This document shows positions 26,165-33,185 of a stretch of 64,000 bases of DNA, in pieces. Origin of the DNA: Salegentibacter sp. (GTDB lineage: Bacteria > Bacteroidota > Bacteroidia > Flavobacteriales > Flavobacteriaceae); assembly GCA_024635795.1 (NCBI GenBank), contig JAGXIH010000016.1:1-64000 (forward strand), in the 5' to 3' direction. The number at the start of each line of letters is the position of its first letter. Within the stretch, counting starts at the first letter, position 1. Made by a program: the position numbers and the translations under genes. The notes below the pieces were generated by a model. The model made no database searches. It was not told the DNA's origin and saw only the letters and a list, made by a program, of their open reading frames with translations.

Positions 26165-27043
26165 TTAGTTTATGTGTTTTTGTGCTTTATAAGAGGAGCG
26201 TACCAAGGCGCTGCTTTCTACGTGTCGGAATCCAAGATCCAGTCCAATAGCCTCATATTTTTTGAATTGATCGGGAGTTACGAATTGTTTCACCGGTAGA
26301 TGTTTTTTGCTGGGTTGAAGATATTGCCCAATGGTTACCACATCTACTCCTGCATCTCTTAGATCGTGAAGGGTTTTGATAACTTCTTCTTCCTGTTCTC
26401 CAAGACCAAGCATTATACCCGATTTTGTGCGGTTGATGCCTTGATCTTTCAGGTAGCGTAAAACTTCCAGGCTTCGCTCGTATTTTGCCTGAATTCTAAC
26501 TTCCCGGGTTAAGCGTTTTACGGTTTCCATATTGTGTGAAACCACTTCCGGAGCAACTTCAATAATACGATCTAAATTTCTTTCATTTCCCTGGAAATCG
26601 GGAATAAGGGTTTCCAGTGTGGTTTCAGGATTCATTCTTCGAATGGCCTTTACCGTTTCAGCCCAGATGATAGACCCCATATCTTTAAGATCATCACGGT
26701 CTACACTGGTGACTACCGCGTGTTTGATCTTCATGAGTTTAATAGAACGGGCAACTTTTTCAGGTTCATCCCAATCTACTGTTTCCGGTCTTCCTGTTTT
26801 AACTCCGCAAAATCCGCAGGAGCGGGTACAGACATTTCCCAGGATCATAAAAGTGGCAGTACCTTCACTCCAGCATTCACCCATATTAGGGCAGCTTCCG
26901 GAGGTACAAATAGTATGAAGGTCATATTTGTCTACCAGGTTACGTAACTCGGTGTATTTTTTTCCGGTGGGTAATTTAACCCTTAACCATTTAGGTTTGG
27001 ATTTTGTCCTGGTTTCTTTAGGGGAAATTGTCTCTGTACTCAT
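26165..27043 (-). CDS. lipA: Lipoyl synthase
   Basis: Radical-SAM enzyme inserting two sulfurs into octanoyl groups on lipoyl carrier proteins. 292 aa. Both clusters are recognisable: the auxiliary 4Fe-4S motif [12 protein letters not shown] and the radical-SAM motif CTRSCGFC. Further family blocks are [14 protein letters not shown] and [12 protein letters not shown] chose the ATG at 27043 over an upstream TTG at 27055, because a perfect -7 box at 27061-27068 would put the transcript start at or after that TTG. Heads a likely lipA-gap unit. Confidence 0.96.
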   Translation of the reverse strand: MSTETISPKETRTKSKPKWLRVKLPTGKKYTELRNLVDKYDLHTICTSGSCPNMGECWSEGTATFMILGNVCTRSCGFCGVKTGRPETVDWDEPEKVARSIKLMKIKHAVVTSVDRDDLKDMGSIIWAETVKAIRRMNPETTLETLIPDFQGNERNLDRIIEVAPEVVSHNMETVKRLTREVRIQAKYERSLEVLRYLKDQGINRTKSGIMLGLGEQEEEVIKTLHDLRDAGVDVVTIGQYLQPSKKHLPVKQFVTPDQFKKYEAIGLDLGFRHVESSALVRSSYKAQKHIN

Positions 27044-27060
27044 AGCAAAATTCAATTGGT

Positions 27061-27068
27061 CAAAGATA
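27061..27068 (-). promoter_or_regulatory. Candidate -7 box of lipA
   Basis: TATCTTTG on the minus strand, a perfect TAnnTTTG, about 18 nt upstream of the lipA ATG. The tetranucleotide 19 nt further upstream is TTAT, only a partial match to TTTG. Confidence 0.45.
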
Positions 27069-27116
27069 CAATAATCTGTTTAACTGCATAAATTAGACAG
27101 CCTTTGTTCTTATTGC

Positions 27117-27689
27117 TTACAGCCTGTTTCTGTTTTCAATAATCTCTGCCAGAAGTTTTTTGGCCCTAAGGAGTTTAACCTTAACATTGTTCATAGGTTC
27201 ATCAAGGGCTTCGGCGATTTCTTTATAGGATTTCTCCTGAAAATATCTAAGGTTGATCACTTCCTGGTAATGGGGTTTCAACTGCTTGATATCGGTTAGT
27301 AATTGAGCAAGATGCTGGTCCTTGATGAGTTTGTCTTCAATGGTAGGGGTTTCATCGGCGATTCTGTGAACCTGGGTAACGTTTTCTGAAGTGGTTTTAG
27401 ATCTTATTGAAGCGTTTCTTTTTCTGATAAGATCTACATGAAGATTTTTTGAGATTGCTATTAACCAGGTGCTGAAGGAGTAATTCTCGTCGAAAGTATG
27501 AATCTTGTTAAAGGCCTTGGAAAAAGTCTGAATACTGATGTCTTCAGCCTCATACTCATCCCTGGTCTTTTTAAGCTGAAAACCATACACGTCATTCCAG
27601 AATTTATCCAGGAGATAATTGAAAGCAGCCTGGTTCCCATCTTTGGCGGCTTTTATTTTGGTAAGCAGCTCCTCCCGGTTTATTTCCAA
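27117..27689 (-). CDS. Sigma-70 family (ECF-type) RNA polymerase sigma factor
   Basis: A 190-aa protein with sigma region 2 (about residues 25-90: EAEDISIQTFSKAFNKI and STWLIAISKNLHVDLIRKR) and region 4 (about 130-180: QEVINLRYFQEKSYKEIAEAL with the HTH and VKVKLLRAKKLL). No region 1 or 3, as in ECF sigma factors. The frame opens with TTG (27689) inside the end of the GT2 gene, overlapping it by 10 nt; no ATG is available before region 2. No anti-sigma gene is adjacent. Regulon unknown. Confidence 0.9.
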   Translation of the reverse strand: MEINREELLTKIKAAKDGNQAAFNYLLDKFWNDVYGFQLKKTRDEYEAEDISIQTFSKAFNKIHTFDENYSFSTWLIAISKNLHVDLIRKRNASIRSKTTSENVTQVHRIADETPTIEDKLIKDQHLAQLLTDIKQLKPHYQEVINLRYFQEKSYKEIAEALDEPMNNVKVKLLRAKKLLAEIIENRNRL

Positions 27690-28783
27690 TGGCTTGGTTT
27701 TGAGAAAATATTAGCTATAAATATGCTTAATTGCGATAGGATTAAAAATACTTCTAAAAACGGAAATAACCAAACCACATCTGTTTCCCCAAGTTTCCGT
27801 GCCGATTTGTAATAGATCAGAAACTCCAGCAACAAAAGAAGACCTAAAACCGATAGTACAATTGCCGGATAAACCTGTGCTATTAAAAGGATGGGCAGTA
27901 AAAACCAGAATAATAATTTCGAGCTGAAAAATAAGCCCAGTAGTAATTTATGCTTTGACCGATAGTGTTTAGCAACAGAAGCGTGTCTTCTTTTCTGTTG
28001 AAACCATTCTTTAAAAGTTTTCTTGGGAACACTTCGGGTAATTGCTTCTTTATCAAAGCAGATAGCTGTGTTGCGTGCGGTGGCGGCTTCATTCACAAAA
28101 AGATCATCATCCCCCGAGCGCAGATGCAAATGACTGGCAAACCCCTTATGCGCATAAAATTCTTCTGAAGTATAAGCCAGATTTCGGCCTACTCCCATAT
28201 AAGGACTTCCTAGCCTGGCATATGAAAAATACTGAATGGCAGTAAGCAGGGTTTCAAACCTTATCAATTTATTCAAAAAAGAGTTTTTATGCTTAAAATA
28301 ACCACCGTAACCCAGAATAATACTTTTCTCGGCACTAAAATTCTGGACCATTCCCGCGATCCATTTGTTAGTTTGAGGGGCACAGTCGGCATCGGTGAAT
28401 AAGAGGTGGGAGTTCCTGGCCTTTTTTATACCAAGAGTAAGAGCATATTTTTTATTCGCCCAGAAAGCTTCGTTATTCTGAACATTCACAATCTTTATAC
28501 GGTCGTCTATTTTCTGAAATTCCTCGATAACCTCGAGAGTACTATCTGTAGAAGCATCATTGATTACTATAACCTCAAAATCGGGATAATCCTGTGCCAG
28601 AATAGAGGGAAGAAAATTCCTTAGATTTTCAGCTTCATTTTTTGCACAAATAATTACAGAAACCGGAAAACCAGCTTTTTGAGACTTTCGGTTTCTGGCA
28701 TTGGAAAACGAAAGAAAAGCCAGGAAAAAAATGAAGTTGATTAAACTGAATAATAAATAGAAACCGAGTAAAGTGAGGGCCAT
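27680..28783 (-). CDS. Membrane-associated family 2 glycosyltransferase
   Basis: A 367-aa GT2 enzyme: an N-terminal hydrophobic segment (about 2-24), GT-A catalytic domain with VSVIICAKNEAENL, VINDASTDSTLEV and the DxD-type LLFTDADCAP, a processive-type RRHASVAKHY (Q/RxxRW-like) block near 265-275, and two or three C-terminal TM helices (about 285-365). Likely transfers sugars to a lipid or envelope acceptor at the inner membrane; donor and acceptor unknown. It is 4 nt downstream of a small membrane protein gene and overlaps the sigma factor start. Confidence 0.9.
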   Translation of the reverse strand: MALTLLGFYLLFSLINFIFFLAFLSFSNARNRKSQKAGFPVSVIICAKNEAENLRNFLPSILAQDYPDFEVIVINDASTDSTLEVIEEFQKIDDRIKIVNVQNNEAFWANKKYALTLGIKKARNSHLLFTDADCAPQTNKWIAGMVQNFSAEKSIILGYGGYFKHKNSFLNKLIRFETLLTAIQYFSYARLGSPYMGVGRNLAYTSEEFYAHKGFASHLHLRSGDDDLFVNEAATARNTAICFDKEAITRSVPKKTFKEWFQQKRRHASVAKHYRSKHKLLLGLFFSSKLLFWFLLPILLIAQVYPAIVLSVLGLLLLLEFLIYYKSARKLGETDVVWLFPFLEVFLILSQLSIFIANIFSKPSHWK

Positions 28784-28787
28784 TCAG

Positions 28788-29003
28788 TTATGAAATCTGT
28801 TTCCCTTCCTTATCGGTGCTGCAATTACCCATTTCTTCAGGCATCTTTCCACAAAAACTGCAGGATTCGCCGTCTTTATTTAAATACGGACTTTGGCTGG
28901 CGCAGGTTCCGGCAAATTTTCCGTCTTTCTTGCTCCAGATCTTTATAGCAAGCCCTGCAAATGCAAGAGCAAGCAATACTATACTTATAATTATTAATTT
29001 CAT
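28788..29003 (-). CDS. Small Cys-containing membrane protein
   Basis: A 71-aa protein: one N-terminal membrane helix (about 3-22) followed by a short polar domain with Cys motifs CASQSPYLNKDGESCSFCGK and a later Cys. The CxxC and spacing suggest a small metal or disulfide site outside the hydrophobic segment. It resembles the Bacteroidota proteins annotated simply as membrane or secreted protein. I chose the ATG at 29003, because a good promoter ends at 29022 and excludes the longer frame. Operon with GT2 and the sigma factor is likely from spacing. Confidence 0.75.
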   Translation of the reverse strand: MKLIIISIVLLALAFAGLAIKIWSKKDGKFAGTCASQSPYLNKDGESCSFCGKMPEEMGNCSTDKEGKQIS

Positions 29004-29021
29004 GGTGATAGATTTCTTCTG

Positions 29022-29052
29022 CAAAAATAACAATAAAAACAGGATTGGTAAA
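29022..29052 (-). promoter_or_regulatory. Promoter for the small membrane protein/GT2/sigma unit
   Basis: Minus strand TTTA (29049-29052), 19-nt spacer, TATTTTTG (29022-29029; perfect TAnnTTTG). The -33 box matches three of four. Confidence 0.55.
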
Positions 29053-29169
29053 ATTAGACGGTACATTAGGAAAAGCTTTACATTATTTAACTAAACATTA
29101 TGCGTAAAACTCTAATAATGTTTATGTTGCGCGATAAATTTGCAGGTTAATAAACTAAATAATTCAATT

Positions 29170-29790
29170 ATGAAAATCAGTAAGATTTTAGTTATACTAT
29201 TTCTAGGCTTTTTTGTGTTTACTTCGTGTGAAGATGGAAAGAAAAAAGCTGAAGAAGAAAAAGAAAGTTTAGAAAGGCAAGAAGCAGAACGAGCCGCTGA
29301 ATTGCAGGCCGAAGAAGAACGCATGGAATGGGAAGCAAACAGTATTGCCGCAAAAACTATGGAAGATGATTCACTGAGCTCTTTCTCTGGAGCTTTACAG
29401 AATGCCGAACTTGCGCAAACCTTTACTGAAGAGGAGGGACCATATACTATTTTTGCTCCTACCAATGAGGCATTCGAGAAGGTAGACCAGGCCATTTTGG
29501 ATACTTTAATGAAAAGTGAAAACCGTGAAATGTTAAGCGATGTGCTTAAATATCACGTAGTGGAGGATGAGATCACTGCAAAAGAACTTTCTGAAAGAAT
29601 TGACGAGGGGAATGGTGAATATTCCTTAACTACCTTAACCGGTACTTCGCTTACTGCTCTTAAGAGTGGAGATGATATCCTCCTAAAAGGTGAGAATGGT
29701 AACACCGCTAAAATCACTAAAACTGATTTAGAGGCCTCAAACGGTGTCATTCATCAAATAGATGGGGTAGTGATGCGGAAGAAATCTTAG
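29170..29790 (+). CDS. Fasciclin-domain lipoprotein
   Basis: A 206-aa lipoprotein: signal peptide with FVFTSC (Cys20), a 40-residue Glu/Lys/Ala-rich coiled-coil stalk (about 22-62), then one FAS1 domain (about 65-205) with the H1 motif YTIFAPTNEAFEKV and the H2-like YHVVEDEI, ending GVIHQIDGVVMRK. FAS1 domains mediate adhesion or ligand binding at the surface; the stalk probably holds the domain off the membrane. The ATG at 29170 gives the signal peptide directly. Monocistronic, with a clear terminator downstream. TAAATTTG at 29135-29142 may be its -7 box. Confidence 0.92.
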   Translation: MKISKILVILFLGFFVFTSCEDGKKKAEEEKESLERQEAERAAELQAEEERMEWEANSIAAKTMEDDSLSSFSGALQNAELAQTFTEEEGPYTIFAPTNEAFEKVDQAILDTLMKSENREMLSDVLKYHVVEDEITAKELSERIDEGNGEYSLTTLTGTSLTALKSGDDILLKGENGNTAKITKTDLEASNGVIHQIDGVVMRKKS

Positions 29791-29823
29791 AACTTTGTAA
29801 AATTTACAAAGCTTAAAAATTAA

Positions 29824-29850
29824 AACTACCGGCAATCCGGTAGTTTTTTT
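29824..29850 (+). terminator. Intrinsic terminator after the fasciclin gene
   Basis: AACTACCGG (29824-29832), loop CAAT, CCGGTAGTT (29837-29845), then T to 29850. A perfect 9-bp stem. Confidence 0.88.
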
Positions 29851-29875
29851 ATGTCGTAGGGTGTAAAATTGGGGT

Positions 29876-29913
29876 AAAAAAAAGCTTCATTTCCTGTAAA
29901 GGAAATGAAGCTT
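29876..29913 (-). terminator. Strong intrinsic terminator 3' of the TPP riboswitch
   Basis: On the minus strand AAGCTTCATTTCC (29913-29901), loop TTTACA, GGAAATGAAGCTT (29894-29882) and then seven or eight T. The 13-bp perfect stem makes it one of the strongest terminators in the window. It starts about 30 nt after the riboswitch P1 helix. No coding sequence follows on this strand: the next DNA is the oppositely oriented fasciclin gene. Confidence 0.9.
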
Positions 29914-29943
29914 CTCTAATAAGGCATTCAGCCTCGCTAGATT

Positions 29944-30016
29944 CAATAATTCCTACACTGGGATTATCCAGATCAGGTTATGCGGGTATAATCTCAGCCT
30001 AAGCACCCCGATATTG
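29944..30016 (-). promoter_or_regulatory. TPP (THI-box) riboswitch aptamer, without a downstream gene
   Basis: The minus strand carries the conserved THI-box elements in order: GGGGTGC, GCTGAGATTATACCC, AACCTGATCTGGATAAT and CCAGTGTAGGA, closely matching the E. coli thiM aptamer. P1 is intact: CAATA (30016-30012) pairs with TATTG (29948-29944). The optional P3a arm is absent and P3 is short. TPP binding is therefore expected from sequence. No thiamine gene is present: only a terminator follows, and then a convergent gene. It lies about 100 nt beyond the murB stop on the same strand. Confidence 0.93.
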
Positions 30017-30022
30017 ATATAT

Positions 30023-30030
30023 TAAAGATA
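30023..30030 (-). promoter_or_regulatory. Candidate -7 box directly upstream of the TPP aptamer
   Basis: TATCTTTA on the minus strand matches TAnnTTTG at seven of eight positions. Initiation about 6-7 nt downstream would fall at the first base of P1 (30016). No TTTG is present at the usual upstream spacing, so support is partial. Confidence 0.35.
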
Positions 30031-30062
30031 GAAAATAAAAAGAGGGAGTTTGATAAGAAACT

Positions 30063-30083
30063 CTTAAAAAAAAGCTTTTTAAG
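30063..30083 (-). terminator. Weak A+T hairpin after murB
   Basis: CTTAAAAA and TTTTTAAG can pair around a 5-nt loop, with a run of eight T on the minus strand inside the hairpin. It lies 35-55 nt past the murB stop and could end the aminotransferase-murB transcript before the riboswitch. The stem is all A-T except one G-C pair, so efficiency is doubtful. Confidence 0.35.
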
Positions 30084-30117
30084 TCGTAGGAGCTGTTAAA
30101 TATTTTCTTACAAAGAT

Positions 30118-31131
30118 TTAAAATATATTCACTTCGGCTTCCAGCTTTATTCCGAACTCTGAATATATCTTATTCCTGATTTCATGAGAAAGGTCCAGTA
30201 ACTCTTCGCCTGTAGCCTCGCCGTAGTTTACCAGCACCAGCGCCTGGTTTTGATGCACCCCGGCATCGCCTCTGCGGTAGCCTTTTAAACCTGCCCTGTC
30301 AATAAGCCAGCCGGCGGGTACTTTTACTTTGTCTTCATCCACGGGATAAGAAGGGATTTCCGGGAATTTTTCCTGAAGCTTTAAATATTTCTCTCTTCTG
30401 ATAATTGGATTCTTAAAAAAACTTCCACTGTTGCCAAGCACCCGAGGGTCTGGTAATTTAGACTGCCGGATTGCGATTACTGCATTGGAAATATCCTGTA
30501 TGCCCGGTTGGGCTATTTTTTCTTTAACCAACCAATCGTTTATGGCCCCATATCCGGTGTGCAATTTGTGTTGGTTTTTACTCAACCTAAACCTTACCGA
30601 GGTAATGATGTATTCGCCCTTTAATCTTTGTTTGAAAACTGAATTTCTATAACCGAATTCACAATCTTCAGGCTTGAAGTTTACCTCTTCCAGAGTTTGT
30701 ATATGTATTGCGGTGCAGGATTCAAAAACATCTTTCAACTCTACGCCATAGGCACCAATATTCTGAATAGGGGCTGTTCCTACGTTTCCTGGAATTAGTG
30801 AGAGATTTTCAAGTCCGCCGAAGTCATGCTCCAGCGTCCATAGTACAAATTGATGCCAGTTTTCACCGGCATTGGCTTCAACCACAACTTCATTTTTAGT
30901 TTCAGAAATGATCTGTCTTCCGGTTAAGCCAATATGAAGCACTGTTTTGTTAATATCCCGGGTGAGGAGCATATTACTGCCGCCACCCAGGATAAATATT
31001 TCTGATGCATAGGTTTGCTGAAGTGCTTTCCTTAATTCTTCCGAAGAAGAAACCGAAATAAACTTTCTGGCATTTACGTCAATACCAAATGTGTTGTAAT
31101 TCTTTAAAGAGATATTTTCAGAAACCTGCAT
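30118..31131 (-). CDS. murB: UDP-N-acetylmuramate dehydrogenase
   Basis: FAD enzyme reducing UDP-GlcNAc-enolpyruvate to UDP-MurNAc for peptidoglycan. 337 aa, the length of type I MurB (E. coli-like). FAD-binding EIFILGGGSNMLLTRDI is near residue 45; the central IPGNVGTAPIQNIGAYGVEL, catalytic Ser in GNSGSFFKNP (about 230), and AGVHQNQALVLVN (about 295) are all present. Cytosolic. Its start lies 6 nt after the aminotransferase stop. Downstream on the same strand lies the orphan TPP riboswitch. Confidence 0.96.
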   Translation of the reverse strand: MQVSENISLKNYNTFGIDVNARKFISVSSSEELRKALQQTYASEIFILGGGSNMLLTRDINKTVLHIGLTGRQIISETKNEVVVEANAGENWHQFVLWTLEHDFGGLENLSLIPGNVGTAPIQNIGAYGVELKDVFESCTAIHIQTLEEVNFKPEDCEFGYRNSVFKQRLKGEYIITSVRFRLSKNQHKLHTGYGAINDWLVKEKIAQPGIQDISNAVIAIRQSKLPDPRVLGNSGSFFKNPIIRREKYLKLQEKFPEIPSYPVDEDKVKVPAGWLIDRAGLKGYRRGDAGVHQNQALVLVNYGEATGEELLDLSHEIRNKIYSEFGIKLEAEVNIF

Positions 31132-31137
31132 ATCAAC

Positions 31138-32328
31138 TTATTTGTCGTATTGCTTTAAGGCTACTTCCAATATTTCAATAGCTCGTATCAGGTTTTCTTT
31201 TTTCAGCACATAGGCAATACGAACCTGATTAAGGCCGGTATTGGGTGTGGAATAGAATCCTGCAGCAGGGGCTACCATAATGGTTTCGTTGTCCATTTGG
31301 AATTCTTCCAGCAACCATTGCGCAAAATCATCGGCATTCTCAACCGGGAGTTCGGCGATGCAGTAAAATGCTCCCTTTGGTTTGGCCACCTTCACGCCTT
31401 CAATTTTTTCCAGGCCTTCTATGAGAATATTTCTTCTGCTGGTGTATTCTTCAATTACTTCATCAAAATATTCCTGCGGGGTATCCAAAGCAGCTTCACT
31501 GGCAATCTGGGCAAAAGTTGGAGGACTAAGCCTGGCCTGTGCAAATTTCATGGCGGTTTTCATCACCTCCTGGTTTTTTGATACCAGGCAACCAATCCTG
31601 GCGCCGCACATACTGTAACGCTTGGAAACAGAATCAACCATAATGGCATTCTGCGCAAGTTTAGGAATACTCATAATAGAGTGATGTTTTACTCCATCGT
31701 AAGCGAATTCGCGGTAAACTTCGTCTGCTACGATAAAAAGATCGTGTTTAAGGGCAACCTCTGCAAGCTGCTCGATTTCTTCTTTGGTGTACAAATAACC
31801 GGTTGGATTTCCTGGATTACATAGAATAATTGCTTTGGTTTTGTCGCTTATCAAAGCTTCAAAATCTGAAATAGGAGGTAAAGCAAAATTATTCTCTATG
31901 GAACTTTTTATCGGTACAATGTTTACTCCTGAAGCGGTAGCAAAGCCATTGTAATTGGCGTAAAATGGTTCGGGAATTATTACTTCGTCCCCGGGATCGG
32001 TAATGCTACCCATGGCGAACATCAAAGCTTCGGAACCTCCGGTAGTCACAATAATTTCATCTGCGTTTACCGGGATATCGTTTTTCTTATAATATGCGGC
32101 CAGCTTAGTGCGGTAAGATTCAAAACCTGCTGAATGGCTGTAAGACAGCACCTCAATATCATTGTTTTTTACTGCATTAAGCGCGGCCTGAGGAGTTTTT
32201 ATGTCGGGCTGTCCAATGTTTAACTGGTAGATCTTACGACCCTTTCTGGTAGCTGCTTCAGCATAAGGTACCAGCTTTCGTATCGGTGACTCGGGCATGT
32301 TTCTACCCTTATTAGAAATATTAGGCAT
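31138..32328 (-). CDS. PLP-dependent aminotransferase, class I/II (aspartate-type)
   Basis: A 396-aa fold-type I aminotransferase. Visible features are YQLNIGQPDIKTP (N-terminal arm), VTTGGSEALMFAMG (phosphate contact), NPGNPTGYLY with the PLP-contacting Asn, VADEVYREF (Asp to the pyridine nitrogen), the Schiff-base Lys in DSVSKRYSMCGARIG, and a C-terminal NQVRIAYV Arg. It belongs to the AspC/AlaT-like group; the exact amino acid specificity is not assigned. Two ATGs are possible (residues 1 and 11); the first matches the flavobacterial consensus start. Operonic with murB by spacing. Confidence 0.92.
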   Translation of the reverse strand: MPNISNKGRNMPESPIRKLVPYAEAATRKGRKIYQLNIGQPDIKTPQAALNAVKNNDIEVLSYSHSAGFESYRTKLAAYYKKNDIPVNADEIIVTTGGSEALMFAMGSITDPGDEVIIPEPFYANYNGFATASGVNIVPIKSSIENNFALPPISDFEALISDKTKAIILCNPGNPTGYLYTKEEIEQLAEVALKHDLFIVADEVYREFAYDGVKHHSIMSIPKLAQNAIMVDSVSKRYSMCGARIGCLVSKNQEVMKTAMKFAQARLSPPTFAQIASEAALDTPQEYFDEVIEEYTSRRNILIEGLEKIEGVKVAKPKGAFYCIAELPVENADDFAQWLLEEFQMDNETIMVAPAAGFYSTPNTGLNQVRIAYVLKKENLIRAIEILEVALKQYDK

Positions 32329-32540
32329 GATTTACATTTTTAATGGTATGCAAAAATGCAAAATAATTGTCACAAAGAAGGACCACTTTTGATCATTATT
32401 TAAGTGAAATATTAATAATAAATTGAGGAATTAAACTTGTGGTTCTTTTATGATGTTTATAAATAAAATTAAACTATAACTTTTCAAGAAAAATTGGATG
32501 AGACCTGGGGAAATTCTTAATTTTTGCAGAAAAGAAAATA

Positions 32541-32571
32541 AAAAAACTCCTGCCAATGAGCAGGAGTTTTT
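32541..32571 (-). terminator. Intrinsic terminator after the DUF1573 gene
   Basis: ACTCCTGC (32546-32553) pairs with GCAGGAGT (32560-32567), extended by A/T pairs; on the minus strand TTTTTTTA follows. The rest of the 260-nt space between the aminotransferase and this gene shows only A+T-rich leader sequence. Confidence 0.8.
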
Positions 32572-32589
32572 AGTAAAATTACTGGGTGG

Positions 32590-32976
32590 TTACAAGGTAT
32601 CGTTGTCTATCACTTTCCCTTTAATCTTAAGGGCTTTGGTAGGAACATCAGAATTTGAATATACGGTAACCGTTTTTCTGATTGGACCAACCCTTTTAGT
32701 ATCGTATTTCACCTCGATCTCTCCGGTTTCCCCGGGCATAATAGCCTCTTCGGGTTTCTTCGGAATTGTACATCCACAACTGGAAGTCACATTTTCGATA
32801 ATTAAAGGTGCATTTCCGGTGTTGGTGAATTCAAAGACACGTACCCCGTCACTACCTTTTTTTATTTCGCCGTAATCAATAGTTTCTGTTTTAAATTCCA
32901 TTTTTGCGGTATTCTGGGCGGTGGCTACACCAACTCCGGCTAAAACAAAAACAGCGATTGCAATTAACTTTTTCAT
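32590..32976 (-). CDS. DUF1573 domain exported protein
   Basis: A 128-aa exported protein: signal peptide (1-20, ends ATAQN), then a single DUF1573 immunoglobulin-like domain related to ASH/MSP domains, with IDYGEIKKGSDGVRVFEFTN, the conserved VTSSCGCTIP and the closing IEVKYDTKRVGPIRKTV. Such single-domain proteins are abundant in Bacteroidota and periplasmic or surface-located; function not defined. Monocistronic with its own terminator, divergent from valS across a 209-nt region. Confidence 0.9.
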   Translation of the reverse strand: MKKLIAIAVFVLAGVGVATAQNTAKMEFKTETIDYGEIKKGSDGVRVFEFTNTGNAPLIIENVTSSCGCTIPKKPEEAIMPGETGEIEVKYDTKRVGPIRKTVTVYSNSDVPTKALKIKGKVIDNDTL

Positions 32977-33127
32977 ATCTCATTATTTAGAAGTCTTTAA
33001 AAGCCTGGGCTTTCAGAGAACTTTGGTTGAACATAGCCTTAAAGAAGGCATTATAATTTAGTTTTTTCGGAATAGTAAATATAAGCTGAATTAGAGTTAT
33101 TCACAAAATTATATTCAATTCAACTCC

Positions 33128-33158
33128 TTTTAAATTCCTTAACTAATGGTTACTTTTG
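33128..33158 (+). promoter_or_regulatory. Candidate promoter of valS
   Basis: TTTT (33128-33131, three of four against TTTG), 19-nt spacer, TACTTTTG (33151-33158; perfect TAnnTTTG), 28 nt upstream of the ATG at 33186. Confidence 0.5.
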
Positions 33159-33185
33159 CCATTATTTTCAAAAATCAGACCAATT

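Noticed and set aside
27043-27055. TTG start for lipA 12 nt upstream of the ATG
   Set aside because: The likely transcript start from the -7 box at 27061-27068 falls at about this position, so the TTG would have no leader and could be missing from the mRNA; the ATG gives the normal N-terminus.
29876-29913. Hairpin read as a second terminator for the fasciclin gene
   Set aside because: Its U-tract is on the minus strand and the fasciclin gene already has a perfect terminator at 29824-29850; it belongs to the riboswitch transcript.
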